From Sinorhizobium sp. RAC02 (GTDB lineage Bacteria > Pseudomonadota > Alphaproteobacteria > Rhizobiales > Rhizobiaceae): a stretch of 64,000 nt of DNA. Under the pieces are notes generated by a model, which saw nothing but the letters and a program-made list of their open reading frames with translations, was not told where the DNA came from and did not search any database. The position numbers and the translations under genes are program-made. Positions within the stretch are counted from its first letter, which is position 1; the number at the start of each line of letters is the position of its first letter. Positions 62,594 to 64,000 of this stretch are shown piece after piece. The DNA is taken from contig NZ_CP016451.1 in the NCBI RefSeq assembly GCF_001713395.1, forward strand, positions 194,556-258,555. The letters run 5' to 3'.

Positions 62594-63637
62594 CTATCTC
62601 TCGCGAGCCTGGCTCCCCTGCCCATCGGGCGCCGCCGCATCGACCACGCCGCAGATCAGGTTCTCGGACATCAGCCGTTGAGCGAGCGTGCCGCGGGCAT
62701 TCGAAATCGTTTGTTGATAGTTGGTCGTTGCGGTGGCGACGGTGCGGGCGATGCTGACGGCCTCGCTCGCCGTCACCGAACGGAACAGCACCGGATCACG
62801 TGGCCGCAGTTGAACGAAGGCATCAAGGTCGCATTCCAGCACCGTTGCAATCTTTGGATAGCCACCCGTCGTCTGATGGTCCGACAGAAGCACCGTCGCA
62901 ACCCCGTCGCCGGCGACCTGGACCGAACCGCGCACGATCGGCTCGGATGGCATGTCGAGCGAGGCTTCCGGGGCGACGGCAGGCCCGGCAAGCCGCACAC
63001 CCATGCGATCCCACGCATCCGTCATGCGCCACCCGCCGGCAAGGAATGCGGCAAGCGCGTCTGCTCCGAAAAAGCGCTGTTGCGGCCCGATGGTCACCCG
63101 CACGTCCCGTCGCGGACGCGCGCTGACCGGACAGGGAATTGCCCCCTCGCGCTCCTCGCGCCGTGCCGCATGTGCAATGTGCAGGCGCTGGCCGGCGCTG
63201 AGGCGCCCTCCTCCGAAACCCGAGAGGGCGTGGGTCGACGCGCTTCCCAGCCATTGCGGGACCTCTAGGATCCCGGCGAATGTCAGATAACACCAGCTTC
63301 CCCACGGGCCGGGACGAATGGCCAGTTTCTCGCCCCCCTTCAGGGTCGCGATACTCCAGGAACCGCGCTTCTGCCCGGCGTGATCGACGATGAACCCGCC
63401 ACCCGCAACGGCAAAGCTGACGACGCCGGAGAGGCATTCCAGCATCAGCCCTCCCATGGAAATCTCGATGCCCGGGGCGTCCGGCGCATTGCCGAGCGCA
63501 ATGTTCGCAGCCGCAAACGAACGGCGATCCATCGGCCCCGAACGGGGCACGCCATAGCGCATCATTCCCGGACGGCCGCCGTCTTGCACCGACACATGCG
63601 GGCCGGCAAAGGTAACGGAAAGGGCGACGTCGCTCAT
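62594..63637 (-). CDS. pxpC: 5-oxoprolinase subunit PxpC (biotin-dependent carboxyltransferase-like)
   Basis: A 347-residue AHS2-domain protein: TFAGPHVSVQDGGRPGMMRYGVPRSGPMDRRSFAAAN is the diagnostic opening, with DHQTTGGYPKIATVLECDLD later. PxpA/B/C hydrolyse 5-oxoproline to glutamate; others in the family are allophanate hydrolase or KipA. It overlaps pxpB by 4 bp. Confidence 0.88.
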   Translation of the reverse strand: MSDVALSVTFAGPHVSVQDGGRPGMMRYGVPRSGPMDRRSFAAANIALGNAPDAPGIEISMGGLMLECLSGVVSFAVAGGGFIVDHAGQKRGSWSIATLKGGEKLAIRPGPWGSWCYLTFAGILEVPQWLGSASTHALSGFGGGRLSAGQRLHIAHAARREEREGAIPCPVSARPRRDVRVTIGPQQRFFGADALAAFLAGGWRMTDAWDRMGVRLAGPAVAPEASLDMPSEPIVRGSVQVAGDGVATVLLSDHQTTGGYPKIATVLECDLDAFVQLRPRDPVLFRSVTASEAVSIARTVATATTNYQQTISNARGTLAQRLMSENLICGVVDAAAPDGQGSQARER

Positions 63638-64000
63638 AATCCCAGCTCCGCATCGTATTCGGCGCGGCTGATGCGGCGCAGGCGCACCCGGTCACCCACG
63701 TCGAACAGGAAGGGCCGCTCGTCTTTGCCGGTCAGGATACGGGTCGGGGAGCGACCGATGATCCACCAGCCAGTCGGCATGGTGATGGTCGAGACCAGGC
63801 ATTGCGGCCCGGCGATCAGCACGCTGCCCGCCGGAACGCCCCGGACGGCGGCCGGCTTGCGCGGCATCCGGATCGTCTCGGGCACCCCGGCGAGATAGGC
63901 ATAACCCGGGGCGAAACCATACATGAAGACATCGTATTGCCCCGCCAGATGCGCAGTGATCACGTCCTCCCGTGGAAGTCCGGCCGCCTCGGCAACCGCA
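63634..64000 (-). CDS. pxpB: 5-oxoprolinase subunit PxpB (KipI-like), partial at right edge
   Basis: The frame runs through the window edge, showing only the C-terminal about 122 residues: VFMYGFAPGYAYLAGVPETI, RKPAAVRGVPAGSVLIAGPQ and TGWWIIGRSP are the AHS1/KipI blocks. With PxpC it should form the oxoprolinase B-C complex. The N-terminus lies outside. Confidence 0.88.
   Translation of the reverse strand, partial: AVAEAAGLPREDVITAHLAGQYDVFMYGFAPGYAYLAGVPETIRMPRKPAAVRGVPAGSVLIAGPQCLVSTITMPTGWWIIGRSPTRILTGKDERPFLFDVGDRVRLRRISRAEYDAELGL

Noticed and set aside
1..64000. tRNA genes, rRNA genes, CRISPR arrays
   Set aside because: No cloverleaf-like sequences or regularly spaced repeats were found on reading; no tool was used.

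Overview
The window looks like accessory DNA from an alphaproteobacterium, most likely Hyphomicrobiales/Rhizobiaceae. The grounds are high GC, many LysR regulators, small oxidoreductases and secreted hydrolases, a complete pqqABCDE operon of the rhizobial type, IS5/IS427 and IS630 elements, and a Liv-type ABC transporter. No ribosomal RNA, tRNA, replication or CRISPR locus is visible. Species-level assignment is inference.

Layout. 1-8.7 kb: a cut-off nitronate monooxygenase, an alanine exporter, a secreted alpha/beta hydrolase, then an operon of a KefB-like antiporter, a homoserine-dehydrogenase-like protein, a glutamine amidotransferase and an MDR oxidoreductase, followed by a broken hydrolase and a methyltransferase. 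9-17 kb: a luciferase-like monooxygenase with its LysR regulator, pirin, a DUF5996-GNAT fusion with an internal TAG, two related small unknown proteins, an epoxide-hydrolase-like enzyme and an ankyrin protein. 17-28 kb: nitrilase-type hydrolase, a porin with an internal TAG, a YcaC-type isochorismatase divergent from LysR, a SnoaL-like protein, an exported amidohydrolase, a nitroreductase, and a second methionyl-tRNA synthetase behind what reads as a Met-codon leader/attenuator. 28-40 kb: several MDR quinone oxidoreductases (one with an internal TAG), LLM monooxygenases, DoxX, GST, SnoaL and LysR genes, and a third YcaC/LLM/LysR module. 40-48 kb: PQQ-dependent dehydrogenase, SDR, SMP-30-like periplasmic protein and pqqABCDE. 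48-54 kb: SDR/AraC, LysR/hydrolase and HxlR/NmrA divergent pairs. 54.7-57.9 kb: a response regulator disrupted by nested insertion sequences. 57.9-64 kb: a branched-chain-type ABC transporter and PxpC/PxpB, cut by the window edge.

Two structures are not explained by gene content alone. First, a 21-bp element (GTTCC-N7-GCRACACAG) occurs at least nine times between 1.9 and 40.7 kb, always in an intergenic or promoter position. Five copies lie 113-120 bp upstream of a start codon, with the GCRACACAG half facing the gene. It probably defines a local regulon of the four close LysR paralogues, joining the antiporter, LLM monooxygenase, isochorismatases, SnoaL protein, GST, an amidohydrolase and the PQQ dehydrogenase. 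The enzyme set suggests detoxification of reactive carbonyls, quinones or nitro compounds; that reading is inference. Second, the extra methionyl-tRNA synthetase is preceded by a 15-codon ORF with three consecutive ATG codons, a GC-rich antiterminator segment and an intrinsic terminator, the geometry of ribosome-mediated attenuation.

The region also shows decay: three otherwise intact genes each carry one in-frame TAG, two small genes are frameshifted, and there are remnants of a histidine kinase, an isochorismatase, a molybdopterin enzyme and an IS3 element.
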